From: Streptomyces lunaelactis
GTDB lineage: Bacteria > Actinomycetota > Actinomycetes > Streptomycetales > Streptomycetaceae
Assembly: GCF_003054555.1 (NCBI RefSeq)
Contig: NZ_CP026304.1
Location: 6,882,001-6,946,000, forward strand
Length of the DNA: 64,000 nucleotides
Direction: 5' to 3'
Shown in pieces: positions 27,601 through 42,600 of this stretch (its first letter is position 1; each line of letters begins with the position of its first letter). A program made the position numbers and the translations under genes. The notes under the pieces are model-generated. The model was not told the origin of the DNA. It searched no databases and worked only from the letters and a program-made list of their open reading frames with translations.

Positions 27601-30600
27601 GGGCCAGGGCCAGGATGACGATGCGTACGAGGCTCTAGCCCTTGACGAGCCGATCGCGATCGTGGGCATGGCATGTCGGCTGCCGGGAGGGGTCGCCTCT
27701 CCGGAGGACCTGTGGCGTTTGGTGAGCAGCGAGGTCGATGCGGTCGACGGATTCCCGACCAACCGAGGCTGGGACCTTGATTCGCTCTTCGCCCCCGATT
27801 CGGACAGCCCCGGCAAGACCTACGCCACCCAAGGTGGCTTCCTGCACGATGCGGACCGGTTCGATGCCGAGTTCTTCGGCATCAGTCCCCGCGAGGCGGC
27901 GGCGATGGAGCCCCAGCAGCGGCTGCTGCTGGAGACGGCCTGGGAGGCCTTCGAGCAGGCGGGCATCGACCCCGCCGCGCTGCGCGGCACCCGCACCGGT
28001 GTGTACGTGGGCGCGACGGCACAGGAGTACGGGCCGCGGCTGCACGAGCCGTCCGGCGGATACGACGGCTACCTGCTGACGGGCAACACCGCCAGTGTGG
28101 CCTCGGGCCGGCTGGCCTACACCTTCGGGCTGGAGGGCCCGGCGGTGACGGTCGACACCGCCTGCTCGTCCTCGCTCGTCGCGCTTCACCTCGCCGCGCA
28201 GTCGCTGCGCCAGGGCGAGTCCTCCGTGGCCATCGCCGGCGGTGTGTCCGTCATGGCCACGCCCGGCATGTTCGTGGAGTTCTCCCGGCAGCGCGGGCTG
28301 TCGCCGGACGGGCGTTGCAAGGCGTTCTCCTCGTCGGCGGACGGTACGGGCTGGGCCGAGGGTGTGGGTCTGCTGGTGCTGGAGCGGCTGTCGGACGCGG
28401 AGCGCAACGGGCACCAGGTGCTCGCGGTGATCCGTGGTTCCGCCGTGAACCAGGATGGTGCGAGCAACGGTCTGACGGCCCCGAACGGGCCTTCGCAGGA
28501 GCGGGTCATCCGCGCCGCGCTGGCCAACGCCCGCCTGTCGGCGTCCGAGGTGGACGCGGTGGAGGCGCACGGCACGGGCACCAAGCTCGGCGACCCGATC
28601 GAGGCGCAGGCGCTGCTGGCCACCTACGGCCAGGACCGCGAAGAGCCGCTTCGACTCGGCTCGCTGAAGTCGAACATCGGTCACACGCAGGCCGCGGCGG
28701 GTGTCGCGGGCGTGATCAAGATGATCACGGCCATGCGTAACGGGGTTCTCCCGGCGACGCTGCACGTGGACGAGCCGACCTCGCACGTCGATTGGTCGGC
28801 CGGCGCGGTGGAGCTGTTGACGCAGGCCCAGGAGTGGCCGGAGCTCGACCGTCCGCGCCGGGCGGGCATCTCGTCCTTCGGCATCAGCGGTACCAACGCA
28901 CACCTCATCGTCGAGCAGGTCACGGAGATCGAAGCTCCGGTGGAGGAGCTGTCGGTGTCGGGTCCGGTGCCGTGGGTGGTGTCGGGCAAGTCGGGGGCTG
29001 CTCTGTCGGAGCAGGCGGATCGGCTGGTGTCGTTCCTGGAGGAGCGGCCGGAGCTGGACGTCGTGGCTGTGGGCCGTTCGCTGGCCGTATCGCGTGCTCG
29101 TTTCGATCACCGTGCGGTGGTCGTGGGGGAGACCCGTGAGGAACTCCTGGACGCGCTGCGGGCGCTGACCCCGGGCGAGGCCGTCTCGGCGGGTTCGGTG
29201 GCGTTCCTGTTCTCCGGGCAGGGTAGTCAGCGTGTGGGTATGGGCCGTGAGCTGTATGCGGCGGAGCCGGTGTTCGCGGCTGCGTTCGACGAGGTTGTCG
29301 GGGCGTTGGATGTCCACTTGGACCGTTCGCTCGCCGGGGTGATCGAGGGTGAGTCGGAGCTGCTTCAGCGGACAGTGTTCACTCAGCCGGCGTTGTTCGC
29401 GGTCGAGGTGGCCCTGTTCCGTCTGCTGTCTCATTACGGGGTGACCCCGGATTATCTGGTGGGTCATTCGGTGGGTGAGCTGGCGGCGGCCCATGTGGCG
29501 GGTGTGCTGTCTCTTGAGGACGCTGCGCGTTTGGTGTGTGCGCGGGCGCGTCTGATGGAGGGTGTTGCCGAGGGTGGGGCGATGGTTGCCCTGAACGCGG
29601 GTGAAGCGCACGTTGCCGGGTGGCTTGAGGGTCGTTCCGGTGTGGATGTGGCCGGGTTCAACAGCCCTGCCAGCACCGTGATTTCGGGTGACGAGACAGC
29701 AGTGCTCGAAGTCCTGGAGCTGGCTCGCGGGGAGGGTGTGAAGGCGACGCGGCTGAAGGTGAGCCATGCTTTCCACTCCGCGCACCTGGACGGAATGCTG
29801 GCGGAGCTCACCGAGATCGCCCGGACTCTGACCTACTCGGCTCCCCGGATCCCGGTCGTTTCGAATGTCACCGGTGAGGTGGTTGAGGGGTTCACTGCCG
29901 AGTACTGGGCTGTTCAGGCCCGTTCGGCGGTCCGTTTCGCCGACGGCATCGCCACGCTGGCCGGTCTTGGTGTGACGGCGTTCGTGGAGCTGGGGCCCGA
30001 CGGGACGCTTGCGGGTCTGACGGGCGAGTGCCTGGCCGACACCGAGGGCATCGTCGTGGTTCCGGTGCTGCGCAAGGACCGTGCCGAGAAGCATTCCCTC
30101 CTCGCCGCCCTGGGCGCTGTGCACGCACATGGTGTGGGTGTGGACTGGGAGGGGTTCCTGCCGGGTTCCGGTGTGGTGGAGATGCCGACGTATGCGTTCC
30201 AGCGTGAGCGTTTCTGGTTGAATGCGCCGCGTTCCGGTGATGCGGCGGGTCTGGGCCTGACGGCTGTGGATCATCCGTTGTTGGCTGCGGTGATCACGGA
30301 GCCCGATGGTGATGCGGTGCAGTTCTCGGCTTCGGTGTCGTTGTCTTCGCATCCGTGGCTGGCTGATCACGCGATGGGTGGGACGGTCCTGGTTCCGGGG
30401 ACGGTGTTCCTGGAGCTCGCGGGCACCGCGGCCGAGCAGCTGGGTCACGCCACCGTCGAGGAACTCACCCTCCAGGCACCCCTGATCCTCTCGGAGAAGA
30501 CGGGCGCTCAGCTGCGGCTGACCGTCGACCGGGCCGACGCGCGCGGCGATCGTCAGTTCACCGTGTACTCGCGGACCGGCGAAGAGCAGTGGACCGCCCA

Positions 30601-33600
30601 CGCGGCCGGCCTGCTCACGTCCTCCGTCCCCTCGCCGGGCGTTTCCCTGGACCAGTGGCCCCCGGCCGATGGCACCCCCATCCCGCTGGACGGCGTCTAC
30701 GACCGCCTCGACGACTTGGGCTACGGCTACGGGCCGGCCTTCCACGGTCTGCGCGCCGCCTGGCGCGCCGGTGACGACCTGTTCGCCGAGGTCGCCCTGC
30801 CCGACCAGCTCCACACCGAAGCCGCGTGCTTCGGTGTGCACCCCGCCCTCCTCGACGCGGTTCTGCACCCGCTCGTGCTGGAGGCCGCGGCCTCGGCGCA
30901 GGACGACAGCACGATCCTTCTGCCGTTCTCGTTCTCGGGCTTCGTGCTGCACGCGGTCGGTGCCACGGTGCTGCGCGTCCGATGGACCCGTACCGGCCAG
31001 GACACGGCCCGTCTCGCCCTCGCCGACGGCGCCGGCGCTCCGGTGGCGGCGATCGAGTCGGTCGCCCTGCGGCCGATCGCCCGCGATCAGCTCGCCGTTG
31101 CCGGCCCGGCCGTGGAGTCCCTGTACCGGGTGACCTGGGAGGCCGTCCCGGCGGCCGAGCCGGTCGCCGACCAGCGGTGGGTCCGGCTGGGCGAGGCGCC
31201 CTACGCCGACCTCGCCGCGCTCAGCGCTGCGGTCGACGCGGGATCTGCCGTACCGGAGTTCGTGGTGATCGGCGAGCAGGAGCTCGTCGTCGGCACCACC
31301 GGTGATGTACTCGACCAGACCCACGCCACGGCGGCGCGAGGGCTGGAGGCGGTGCGGGAATGGCTGGCCGCCCCGCAGTTCGCGGAGAGCCGCCTCGTCC
31401 TCGTCGTCCCGGACAGTGCGCTGCACACGGCCCCGCTCGTGGGCCTGATGCGTACTGCGCAGACCGAGCAGCCCGACCGACTGGTCCTCGCCCACTTGGA
31501 TGAGGGTGGTCTGGAGCTGCTGCCTGCCGTGTTGGCTTCGGGTGAGCCTGAGGTGGCGGTGCGGGGCGGCGGGTTGTTCGTGCCGCGTCTGGCGCGTGCT
31601 GCGGGTGTCGTGGCGGGTGTGGTGGAGGGTCTGGATCCGGAGGGTACGGTCCTGGTGACCGGTGCTCTGGGTACGTTGGGCCGTCTGGTGGCGCGTCGGT
31701 TGGTGACGCATCACGGAGCGCGGCACCTGCTGTTGGTGTCGCGTCGTGGTGGTGAGACTCCGGGTGCTGCCGAGTTCGTGGCGGAGCTGGCGGAGTTGGG
31801 TGCGCGGGCTCGGGTGGCGGCGTCTGACGTGTCGGACTTCGACGCGCTGGCGGGTCTGTTGGATGGGGTCGCGGTCGAGCGTCCGCTGACTGCCGTGGTG
31901 CATACGGCGGGTGTCTTGGACGATGCGACGGTCGCGTCGCTGTCGGCCGGTCATCTGGAGCGGGTGATGCGTCCGAAGGTGGACGCGGCCTGGAACCTCC
32001 ACCGCCTCACCGAGTCCCTCGGCCTCGCCTCGTTCGTCATGTTCTCGTCCATCGCGGGTCTCATGGGCAACGCCGGCCAGGCCAACTACGCGGCCGCGAA
32101 CACCTTCCTCGACGCCCTCGCGCAGCACCGCCGCGCCCAGAACCTGCCCGCCACCTCCCTCGCGTGGAGCCTGTGGGACAGCGCCGACGGCATGGCCGGA
32201 ACCCTCGCCGGCGCCGACGTCGCGCGGTGGAAGCGGAGCGGAATCGTCCCGCTGACCCCGGAACTGGGTCTCGATCTGTTCGACGCGGCGCTCGCCTCGG
32301 CGGAGCCGCTGCTGGTCCCCGCCGAACTCGACCTGGGCGCCCTGCGCGCCCGGGCCGAGGAGAACGCGCTCCCCGAGCTGTTCGCCGGCCTGGTCCGCGT
32401 CCGCCGCCGGCAGGCGGCCGGCGCCGCCCGCGGCGCCGACTCGTCGTGGGTCCAGCGGCTGCTCGCGCTGGCCGCGCAGGAGCGGGCGCAGGCCGTACTC
32501 CAGACCGTACGGGAGACCGTGGGGCTGGTTCTCGGGCACGGGGCCAACGCCGACATCGACCCGGCCAAGGCCTTCATGGACATCGGCTTCGACTCCCTCA
32601 CGGGTGTCGAATTGCGCAACCGGCTCAACTCGGTGACCGGTCTGCGACTGCCCACCACCCTCGTGTTCGACCACCCGTCGCCCCAGGCGGTGGCGGACTT
32701 CCTGCTGGACCGGCTCGACGCGACCACAATGGCCGTCGTCCCGTCGGTGGCCGCCCACGCCCCGGGACTGGACGAGCCGATCGCCGTGGTCGGTATGGGG
32801 TGCCGCTACCCGGGCGGGGTCTCCTCGCCGGAGGACCTGTGGCGGCTCGTGGCGGAGGGCCGGGACGCGATCGACGAGTTCCCGTCCGACCGCGGCTGGG
32901 ACGTGGAAGGCCTCTTCGACCCGGACCCCGAGAAGATCGGCAAGTCGTACACGCGCAAGGGCGGATTCCTCTACGAGGCCGCCGAGTTCGATGCCGAGTT
33001 CTTCAGCCTGAGTCCGCGTGAGGCGATCGCGACCGACCCACAGCAGCGTGTGCTGCTTGAGGTCGTGTGGGAGGCGCTGGAGCGTGCGGGAATCGACCCC
33101 GCCTCGCTGCGCGGTTCCTCGACCGGTGTCTACGCGGGTGTGATGTACAACGACTACGGGTCGCGGCTGGGGAGTGCTCCGGAGGGCTTCGAGGGGCATT
33201 TGCTGACGGGCACGATCGGGAGTGTCCTGTCGGGTCGGGTGGCTTACACGTTCGGTCTTGAGGGGCCGGCGGTGACGCTGGACACGGCGTGTTCCTCGTC
33301 GCTGGTAGCGGTGCACCTGGCCGCTCAGGCGCTGCGCCAGGGCGAGTGCTCGATGGCACTCGCCGGCGGTGTCACCGTGATGTCCACGCCGACGACCTTT
33401 GTCGAGTTCTCGCGTCAGCGTGGTCTGTCGCCGGACGGGACCTGCAAGTCGTTCGCGGCCTCGGCGGACGGTACGGGTTGGTCCGAGGGCGTGGGCATGC
33501 TGGTGCTGGAGCGTCTGTCGGACGCTCAGCGGCTCGGGCACAACATCCTTGGTGTGATCCGTGGTTCCGCGGTCAACCAGGACGGTGCGAGCAACGGCCT

Positions 33601-36600
33601 CACCGCCCCCAACGGGCCCTCGCAGGAACGCGTCATCCGCCAGGCCCTCGCCAACGCCCGCCTCGCTCCGCACGAGGTGGACGCGGTCGAGGCGCACGGC
33701 ACCGGTACCCGGCTCGGTGACCCGATCGAGGCCAACGCGCTGCTGGCCACCTACGGCCAGGACCGCGAAGAGCCGCTGCGTCTGGGATCGATCAAGTCGA
33801 ACATCGGTCACACGCAGGCTGCCGCGGGTGTCGCGGGCATCATCAAGATGCTGATGGCGATGCGTAACGGGGAGCTTCCGGCGACGCTGCACGTGGACGA
33901 GCCGACGCCGCACGTCGACTGGTCGACGGGTGCGGTGGAGCTGGTCACCGAGCGTCGGGCCTGGCCGGAGGTGGCGCGTCCGCGTCGCGCGGCCGTGTCC
34001 TCGTTCGGTATCAGTGGTACGAACGCGCATGTGGTCCTGGAGCAGGGCCCGGAGCCGGTCGTGGCCGGTGAGCCGGTGGTGGCGGGGCTTCCGCTGGTGG
34101 TCTCGGCGAAGAGCGAGGCGGCCCTGGCGGCGCGTGCCGGCCAGGTGCGTGAGCTGCTGGCCTCGGAGACCGCCGATTCGGCGCGGGTGGCTTCGGCTCT
34201 CGCGACCCGGGTCCCGCACCTCCCATTCCGGGCTACGGTTTCGGGCGCCGGCCGGGATGAGCTGTTGGCGGGTCTTGAGGCGCTGGCCTCGGGTGGGTCC
34301 GCGGCGAACCTGGTGCAGGGTGCGGTCACGGGCTCGGGTAAGACGGTGTTCGTGTTCCCGGGTCAGGGTTCGCAGTGGCAGGGCATGGCTCTGGAACTCC
34401 TCGACTCCTCCGCGGTGTTCGCCGCCCGGCTGGTGGAGTGTGAGCGGGCGTTGGCGCCGTTCACGGACTGGTCGCTGCTGGATGTGCTGCGCGGTGTGGA
34501 GGGGGCGCCCGGTTTTGATCGGGTGGAGGTGGTGCAGCCGGCGCTGTGGGCGGTGATGGTGTCCCTGGCCGCGTTGTGGCGTTCGGTGGGCATCGAGCCG
34601 GATGCGGTGATCGGTCACTCGCAGGGCGAGATCGCGGCGGCCGCGGTGTCGGGGGCGCTGTCGCTGGACGACGCGGCGAAGGTCGTGGCGTTGCGTAGCC
34701 GGGCGATCGTGAAGCTGGCCGGTACGGGCGGGATGGTGTCGGTAGCTCTGCCGGCCGACGAGGTTCGCGAGCTCATCACCCGTTGGGACGGCGCCATCGA
34801 CATCGCCGCACACAACGGCCCGCGTTCCGTGGTGGTCGCCGGAGAGGTGACCGCTCTTGAGGAGATGGTCGCCTACTGCAAGGACAACAAGATGCGCGCC
34901 AAGCGCATCCCGGTCGACTACGCCTCCCACTCCGCGCACGTCGAAAGCCTGCGGGACGAGCTTCTCGAGGCCCTTTCCTCGCTCACCCCGCGCGCCGTCA
35001 AGGTGCCCTTCCTCTCCACCGTCACCGGGCAGCCGCTGGACGGCACGGAGCTCGACGGCTCGTACTGGTTCCGCAACCTCCGCCAGACCGTCCAGCTGGA
35101 GGAGGCCACCCGGACCCTGCTCGACCAGGGCCACCGCGTCTTCATCGAGGCCAGCGCCCACCCGGTGCTGACCATCGCGCTCCAGGAGACGATCGACGAC
35201 ACGTCGTACGACAGCGCCGTCACTGTGCCCTCGCTCCACCGTGACGAGGGTGGACTCGACGACTTCCTCGCCTCCGCGGCGCAGGCCCACGTCTCGGGCG
35301 CCCCGCTCGACTGGGCTGCCGTGGTCGGCGGACCCGGCGCGGTCGTCGACCTGCCGACCTACCCCTTCCAGCGCCGGCGCCACTGGCTGGAGGGCCCGGC
35401 GCCGGCCGGGGACGCGGGCGGGCTCGGCATGGCCGCCGAGCGGCACCCGCTCATCGGCGCCGCGCTCTGGATGGCCGACGAGGACAAGCTGGTCCTGAGC
35501 AGCAGGATCGCCCTGAACACGCAGCCCTGGCTGGCGGACCACGCCGTGGCCGGCACCGTGCTGCTCCCCGGTACCGCCTTCGTGGACCTCGCCATCCGGG
35601 CGGGTGACCACACGGGCCTCGACCAGCTCGACGAGCTGACCCTCCAGGCACCGCTGGTGCTGGCCGGCCGCGGCGGAGTACAGCTCCAGGTCGTGGTCGA
35701 CGCTCCGGACGAGGAGGGCCGGCGCGCGCTGTCGGTCCACTCCCGCCCGGAGCCCGAGTCCGACGACGCCGCGATCCACCCGTGGACCCTGCACGCCACC
35801 GGCGTACTGGGTCACGCGGAAGGACGTGCGGGCGTACCGGCCGACACCGCCTGGCCCCCGGCCGGCGCCGAGCCGGTCGACCTGACGGCGGCGTACGACA
35901 CGCTCGCCGAGCGGGGCTTCCAGTACGGACCCACCTTCCAGGGCCTGCGGGCGCTGTGGCGCGCCGGCCAGGAGATGTTCGCCGAGGTCGCGCTCCCGAA
36001 GGACGTCCCCCTGGGCGAGTTCGGGATCCACCCGGCCCTCCTCGACGCCGCCCTGCACCCGCTGGCGCTCGCGGAGGACGGCCGCCTGGCGCTGCCGTTC
36101 GCCTGGACCGGCGTTCGGCTGCACGCGGTGAACGCCAGCGTGCTGCGCGTACGGATCACTCCGGAAGGCTCGGGTGCCGCCCTGTCCCTCGCCGACGCGA
36201 GCGGTGCGCCGATCGCGTCGGTGAAGACGCTCAGCCTGCGGGCCGTGGACCCCGCGCAGCTGGCCGGCTCGGGCACCCCCCGCCAGCCGCTGCTCCAGGT
36301 GGAGTGGACGACCGCCCCGGAAAGCGCCCCGACCGCCGGATGGGCCGTCCTCGACGACTCCGACAGCGGCTGGCGGGGGCTGCCCGCCCCTCTGGGCAGC
36401 TATTCGGACCTCGCCGGCATGGTCGGAACCCCGCCGCTCGTCGTGGTCCCCTTCCCCGGCGAGGACGGCCCCGGCGCCGTGGCGCACCGGGCCCTGAGGC
36501 TGGCCCAGGAGTGGCTCGCCGAGGAGCGGTTCGCCGACTCGCGCCTGGTCTTCGTGACCCGTGACGCGACCACCGCCCGCACGGAGGCCGGACTCGGCTC

Positions 36601-39600
36601 GGCTCCCGTCTGGGGGCTGGTGCGTACCGCCATGGCCGAGAACCCCGACCGGTTCGGCCTGCTGGACCTGACGGACTGGGACCTCTCCGAGGCCGAGCTC
36701 GGCCGTGCGCTGGCCGTACCGGACGCGCAGGTGAGCCTGCGGGACGGGGCACTGCTCGTACCGCGACTGGTCAAGTCGCCCACGACGGGCGACACCGTGC
36801 CCGCCCTGAACCCCGAGGGCACCGTGCTCATCACGGGCGCCACCGGCACCCTGGGCCAGCTGTTCGCCCGCCACCTCGTCGCCGAACACGGCGTACGGCA
36901 CCTGCTGCTGGCGAGCCGCCGCGGCCGGGACGCGGCGGGCATGCTGGAGCTGGAGGCCGAACTCATGCTCCACGGAGCCGACGTGTCCGTGGTCGCCTGT
37001 GACACGGCCGACCGCATGGCGGTCGCCGAGATGCTGGACGCGATCCCCTCGGAGCACCCGCTCACCGCGGTCCTGCACACCGCCGGCGTCCTCGACGACG
37101 GCACGCTGCACGCCCTCACGGCCGAGCAGCTCGACACCGTACTGCGCCCCAAGGTCGATGCCGCCCGGCACCTGCACGAGCTGACGGCCGACCTGGAACT
37201 GGACGCGTTCGTCCTGTTCTCCTCGCTCGCCGGTACGGTCGGCACCGCAGGACAGGCCAACTACGCTGCGGCCAACACTTATCTGGACGCCCTCGCGCAC
37301 CACCGCCAGGCCCTGGGCCTGCCCGGTACGTCGCTGGCCTGGGGCCTGTGGGCCGAGGGCAGCGGGATGACCGGTCACCTGACCGACGCCGACCTCGCCC
37401 GCATGTCCCGGGGCGGCATCGCCCCCATCGGCAGCGAGCAGGGGCTGGCGCTGTTCGACGCGGCCCTCGCGGCCCGTCGGCCGGTGCTCGTTCCGGCGCT
37501 GCTGGACTACACCGGACTGCGGGCACAGAGCGAGGACGGCACCCTGCCCGCGCTCTACCACGGCCTGGTGCGCCCGGCGCGGCGCGCCGCCGTCGGCGAG
37601 CAGGCGGGCAGGAACTCCCTCCAGGAACGCCTGGCGCCCCTGGCCCTCCAGGACCAGGAGCGCGCGCTGCTGGAACTGGTCCGCGGCGTGGTGGCCTCCG
37701 TACTGGGGTACACCGACGCCGACCAGGTCGCGCCCGACCGGGTCTTCAACGAGCTGGGGTTCGACTCGCTCAAGGCAGTGGAACTGCGCAACCGGCTGAA
37801 CGCGGCCGCAGGTCTGAAGCTGCCCGCGACGCTGGTATTCGACTACCCGAACACGGTCGAGCTGGCCGGCTTCCTGCGGACCGAACTGCTCGGCCCGGCC
37901 GCCGCGGTGGCCGTGGCCGAACCGGTCGTCGGCGCCTCCGACGAGCCGATCGCGATCGTCGCGATGGCCTGCCGCTACCCGGGCGAGGTCAGCTCCCCGG
38001 AGGAGCTGTGGGCGCTGCTGTCCGACGAGCGGGACGCCATCGGCCCGTTCCCGAACGACCGCGGCTGGGACCTGGACGGCCTGTACGACACGGACCCCGA
38101 CCACGTGGGCACCTCGTACACCCGGCACGGCGGATTCCTCTACGAGGCTCCGCAGTTCGACCCCGAGCTCTTCGGGGTGAGCGCCCGGGAGGCCACCGCC
38201 ATCGACCCGCAGCAGCGCCTGCTGCTGGAAATCTGCTGGGAGGCCTTCGAGCGCGCGGGCATCGCCCCGACCTCTCTCAAGGGCAGCCAGACCGGTGTGT
38301 TCGCCGGTGTCATGGCCAACGACTACGCGGCACGCCTGAAGGACGCCCCCGAGGCCCTGGAGGGCTACCTGTCGGTCGGCAGCACGGTCAGTGTCGCCTC
38401 CGGCCGCGTCGCCTACACCTTCGGCCTGCAGGGACCGGCGATCACCGTCGACACCGCCTGCTCCTCCTCGCTCGTCTCCATCCACCTCGCCGCGCAGGCG
38501 CTGCGGAACGGCGAATGCGGGCTGGCCCTGGCCGGCGGTGTGACCGTACTGGCCGCGCCCACCCTGTTCGTCGAGTTCAGCCGGCAGCGCGGCCTGGCAC
38601 CGGACGGCCGGTGCAAGTCCTTCTCCGCGCAGGCGGACGGGGCGGCCTGGGCCGAAGGCGCAGGAATCCTCCTGCTGGAGCGGCTCTCCGACGCCCAGCG
38701 CAACGGCCGCCGGATCCTCGGCGTGATCCGCGGAACCGCCGTCAACCAGGATGGTGCGAGCAACGGCCTCACCGCCCCCAACGGCCCCTCCCAGGAGCGG
38801 GTGATCCGCCAAGCCCTGACCAACGCGGGCCTGACCACCGCGGACGTCGACGCGCTGGAGGCCCACGGCACCGGCACCACGCTGGGCGACCCGATCGAGG
38901 CCCAGGCCGTACTCGCCACCTACGGGCAGGAGCGCCCGTCGCCCCTCCTGATGGGCTCCCTGAAGTCCAACATCGGACACTCCCAGGCCGCCGCCGGTGT
39001 GGCCGGCGTCATCAAGATGGTCATGGCGATGCAGCACGGGGTGCTCCCCAAGAGCCTCCACATCGACGAGCCCAGCCCGCACGTGGACTGGTCCGCCGGT
39101 GAGGTGGAACTGCTCACCGAGGCGGTGCCGTGGCCCGAGTCCGAGCGGCCGCGCCGGGCAGGCGTGTCCTCCTTCGGCATCAGTGGTACCAATGCCCACG
39201 TCATCGTGGAGCAGCCGCCGACCGAGGGGATGGTCCCGCCGGCCGAGCCGATGCCGGTCGTGCCGCTGCTGCTGTCCGCGCACAACGACGCGGCCCTGCT
39301 GGCGCAGGCCGACCAGGTGGGCGCGGCCCTCGCCGACACCGGGCAGCAGGACCTGGCATCGATGGGCCGGACCCTGGCCGTCGGACGGGCCGGACTGCCG
39401 CACCGCGCCGTGGTGGTGGCCTCCACCGCCACCGAAGCGGTCGACGGACTTGCGGCACTGACCGTGCGGGGTACACCCGTGGAAGGCCGTACGGCCTTCC
39501 TCTTCACCGGTCAGGGCAGCCAGCGACTCGGCATGGGCCGGGAGCTGTACACCGCCTACCCCGGCTACGCCGAGGCCCTGGACGCCGCATGCGAAGAGCT

Positions 39601-42600
39601 CGGCCAATGGCTGGAAACGCCGCTGCTCGACGTCCTCTTCGGTGAGGACCCGGCGCCGCTGGACCAGACCGGCTTCACGCAGGCCACCCTGTTCGCAACC
39701 GAGGTCGCGCTCTTCCGGCTCCTCGAAGGCTGGGGAGTACGGCCGGACTTCCTCGCGGGCCACTCCATCGGTGAGCTGGCCGCCGCGCACGTCGCCGGCG
39801 TCCTCTCGCTGGCGGACGCGGCGCAGCTCGTCGCGGCCCGCGGCCGGCTGATGCAGGCACTGCCCGGCGGCGGCGCGATGCTCGCCGTGCAGGCCGAGGA
39901 GCAGGAGGTGCTGCCGCTGCTCGCCGGACGGGAGGACCTGCTGGGCATCGCCGCCGTCAACGGCCCCACCTCCGTGGTGCTCTCGGGCGACGCGGAAGCC
40001 GTCGAGGCCATCGGAGCCGAACTCTCCGCCCAGGGACGCAAGACCAAGCGACTGCGCGTCAGCCACGCCTTCCACTCCCCGCACATGGACGCGATGCTGG
40101 ACGAATTCCAAACGGTCGCGAAGGGGCTCACGTTCGCCGCGCCCACCATCCCCGTCGTCTCCACCCTGACCGGGCGGCCGGTCGGCGCCGAGGAACTGAC
40201 CACGCCCGAGTACTGGGTCCGGCACGTCCGCCGGCCCGTGCGCTTCCTGGACGCGGCACGCGCCCTGGAGGCCGAAGGCGTACGGACCTTCCTGGAGCTC
40301 GGCCCGGACGGCGTGCTCAGCGCGATGGGGCAGGACTTCCTCGACGCGGGATCGCTCCTGGTCCCGGTGCTGCGCGGCGGGCGCCACGAGCCGCACACCG
40401 CCGTCACCGCCCTGGCCCACGCCCACGTACGGGGCGTGCCGGTGGACTGGCGCGCACTGTTCGGCGAGAACGCCGGACCGGCCGCGGACCTGCCGACCTA
40501 CCCTTTCCAGCGCCGGCGCTACTGGCTCACGGAGGGTCCCGGCGGCGGCGACGTCACCTCGGCCGGACTCGACTCCGCACGGCACCCGCTGCTCGGGGCC
40601 GCGGTTCCGCTCGCCGACTCCGACGGTGTCCTGTTCACCGGCCGGATCTCGGCCCGCAGCCACCCCTGGTTCGCCGACCACGCCGTCGCCGGCACCCTGC
40701 TGGTCCCGGGCACGGCCCTGGTGGAGCTCGCGCTCCACGCGGGCGCCGCGCTCGGCTGCGAGCGGCTGGAGGAACTCGCCCTCCAGGCACCCCTGGTCCT
40801 TCCCGACGAGGGTGCGCTCCAGCTCCAGATCACCGTCGGCGGCCCCGACGGAGACGGCCGCAGGCCCGTCGCCGTCCACTCGCGCGGGGACCATGAAGGC
40901 GACGTCTGGGACCGGCACGCCACCGGAACCGTGGTGAACGCCGTTCCCGGCGGCCCCGAACCCGACCTCGCGTCCTGGCCTCCGGCCGGCGCCGAAGCCC
41001 AGCCGGTCGAGGACCTGTACGACCGCCTCGCCGACCAGGGCTACGGCTACGGCCCCGCCTTCCAGGGCCTCCAGGCGGCATGGCGCTCGGGCGAGGACCT
41101 CTACGCCGAGGTACGGCTGTCCGTCGACCCTGATGGATTCGCCCTGCACCCGGCACTGTTCGACGCCGCACTGCACGCGCTGCTCCTGGAGGAGTCGGCC
41201 GAACTACGGCTGCCCTTCTCCTTCGGCGGCGTCCAGCTGACCGGGTCCCCGACCGGCATCCTGCGGGTCAAGCTGTCGGCCGGCCCGGACGGAACGGTCG
41301 CGGTCAGCATCGCCGACGAGACGGGCGCGCCCGTCGCCACCGTCGCATCGCTCGCCCTGCGGGCCCTGCCGGCGGGGACCGCGCTGACCCGCCCCTCCGA
41401 CCAGCACGTGTACGCGGTGGAGCGGGCCGGTGTGGAACTCCCCACCGGTGGCGACACGACCATCGTGGTCCTCGGCGAGGCCGACCTCGGACTCGTCGCC
41501 GAGCACCACGCCGACCTCGCCGACCTGGCCGCCTCGACGGCGGACGGCGCGGCCGCACCCGACGTGGTCGTCCTTCCGGTACGCCCAGCCACTGCGCAGG
41601 AGACCGGCCGGGTCACGGAGGAGGTGCTGGCGGTACTGCGGCAGTGGCTCGCCACCGACGCGCCGGCCGGAGCGCGGCTCGCCGTGGTCAGCACCGGGGA
41701 ACTGGCGCACAGCGCACTCTCCGGGCTGATGCGGACCGCCGAGTCGGAACACCCGGGACGTTTCCAGCACGTGATCACGGACAGCCTGCCGGCCGGCCGC
41801 GAGCTGCTGGCCGCGGCCCTGGCCGATCCCCGACCGCAGCTCGAACTGCACGAGGGACAGGCTTACGTGACCCGGCTCGCCAAGGTCCCGTACCCGGTCC
41901 GGACCCCGGACATCGACGACGCGTTCGACCCGGAGCGTACGGTGCTGATCACCGGCGGCACGGGCGCACTCGGAGCCCAGGTCGCCCGGCACCTGGTGAC
42001 CGGCCGCGGCGCCCGTCGCCTGCTGCTCACCAGTCGGCGAGGTGGGGCGCAGGACCTGGTCGCCGAACTGACGGCGCTCGGCGCGGACGTACGGGTCGCG
42101 ACGTGCGACGCGGCCGACCCCGACGCGCTGGCCGGGCTGCTCGCCTCGATCCCGGACGAGCACCCGCTCACCGCGGTCGTGCACGCGGCCGGAGTCGTCG
42201 AGGACGCCACGCTGGAGGCCATGAGCCCGGAGAGCCTCTCCCGGGTCCTGCGGCCGAAGGTGGAAGCCGCCTGGAACCTGCACGAGCTGACCGCCGGACT
42301 GGAGCTGACGGACTTCGTCCTCTTCTCGTCCGTCGCCGGCCTGGTGGGCAACGCCGGACAGGCCAACTACGCCGCCGGCAACACCTTCCTGGACGCGCTC
42401 GCCGAACACCGGCGCGCCGAGGGCCTGCCCGCCGTGTCCCTCGCCTGGGGTATGTGGCAGGACGGGATGGCGAGCAACCTCGACCGTGCCGACCGGACCA
42501 GGCTCGCACGCAACGGGATCCTGCCGATGCCGACCGACCGGGCACTCGCCGCCCTCGACACGGCCCTGGCCGGAGCCAGGGCGCCACAAGCCGACGGCGA

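Noticed and set aside
27635..41176. A 4513-codon open frame on the minus strand opposite the PKS
   Set aside because: It is the antisense shadow of GC-rich PKS codons: Arg/Gly/His/Val-rich, repeated in step with the modules, and with no family motif.
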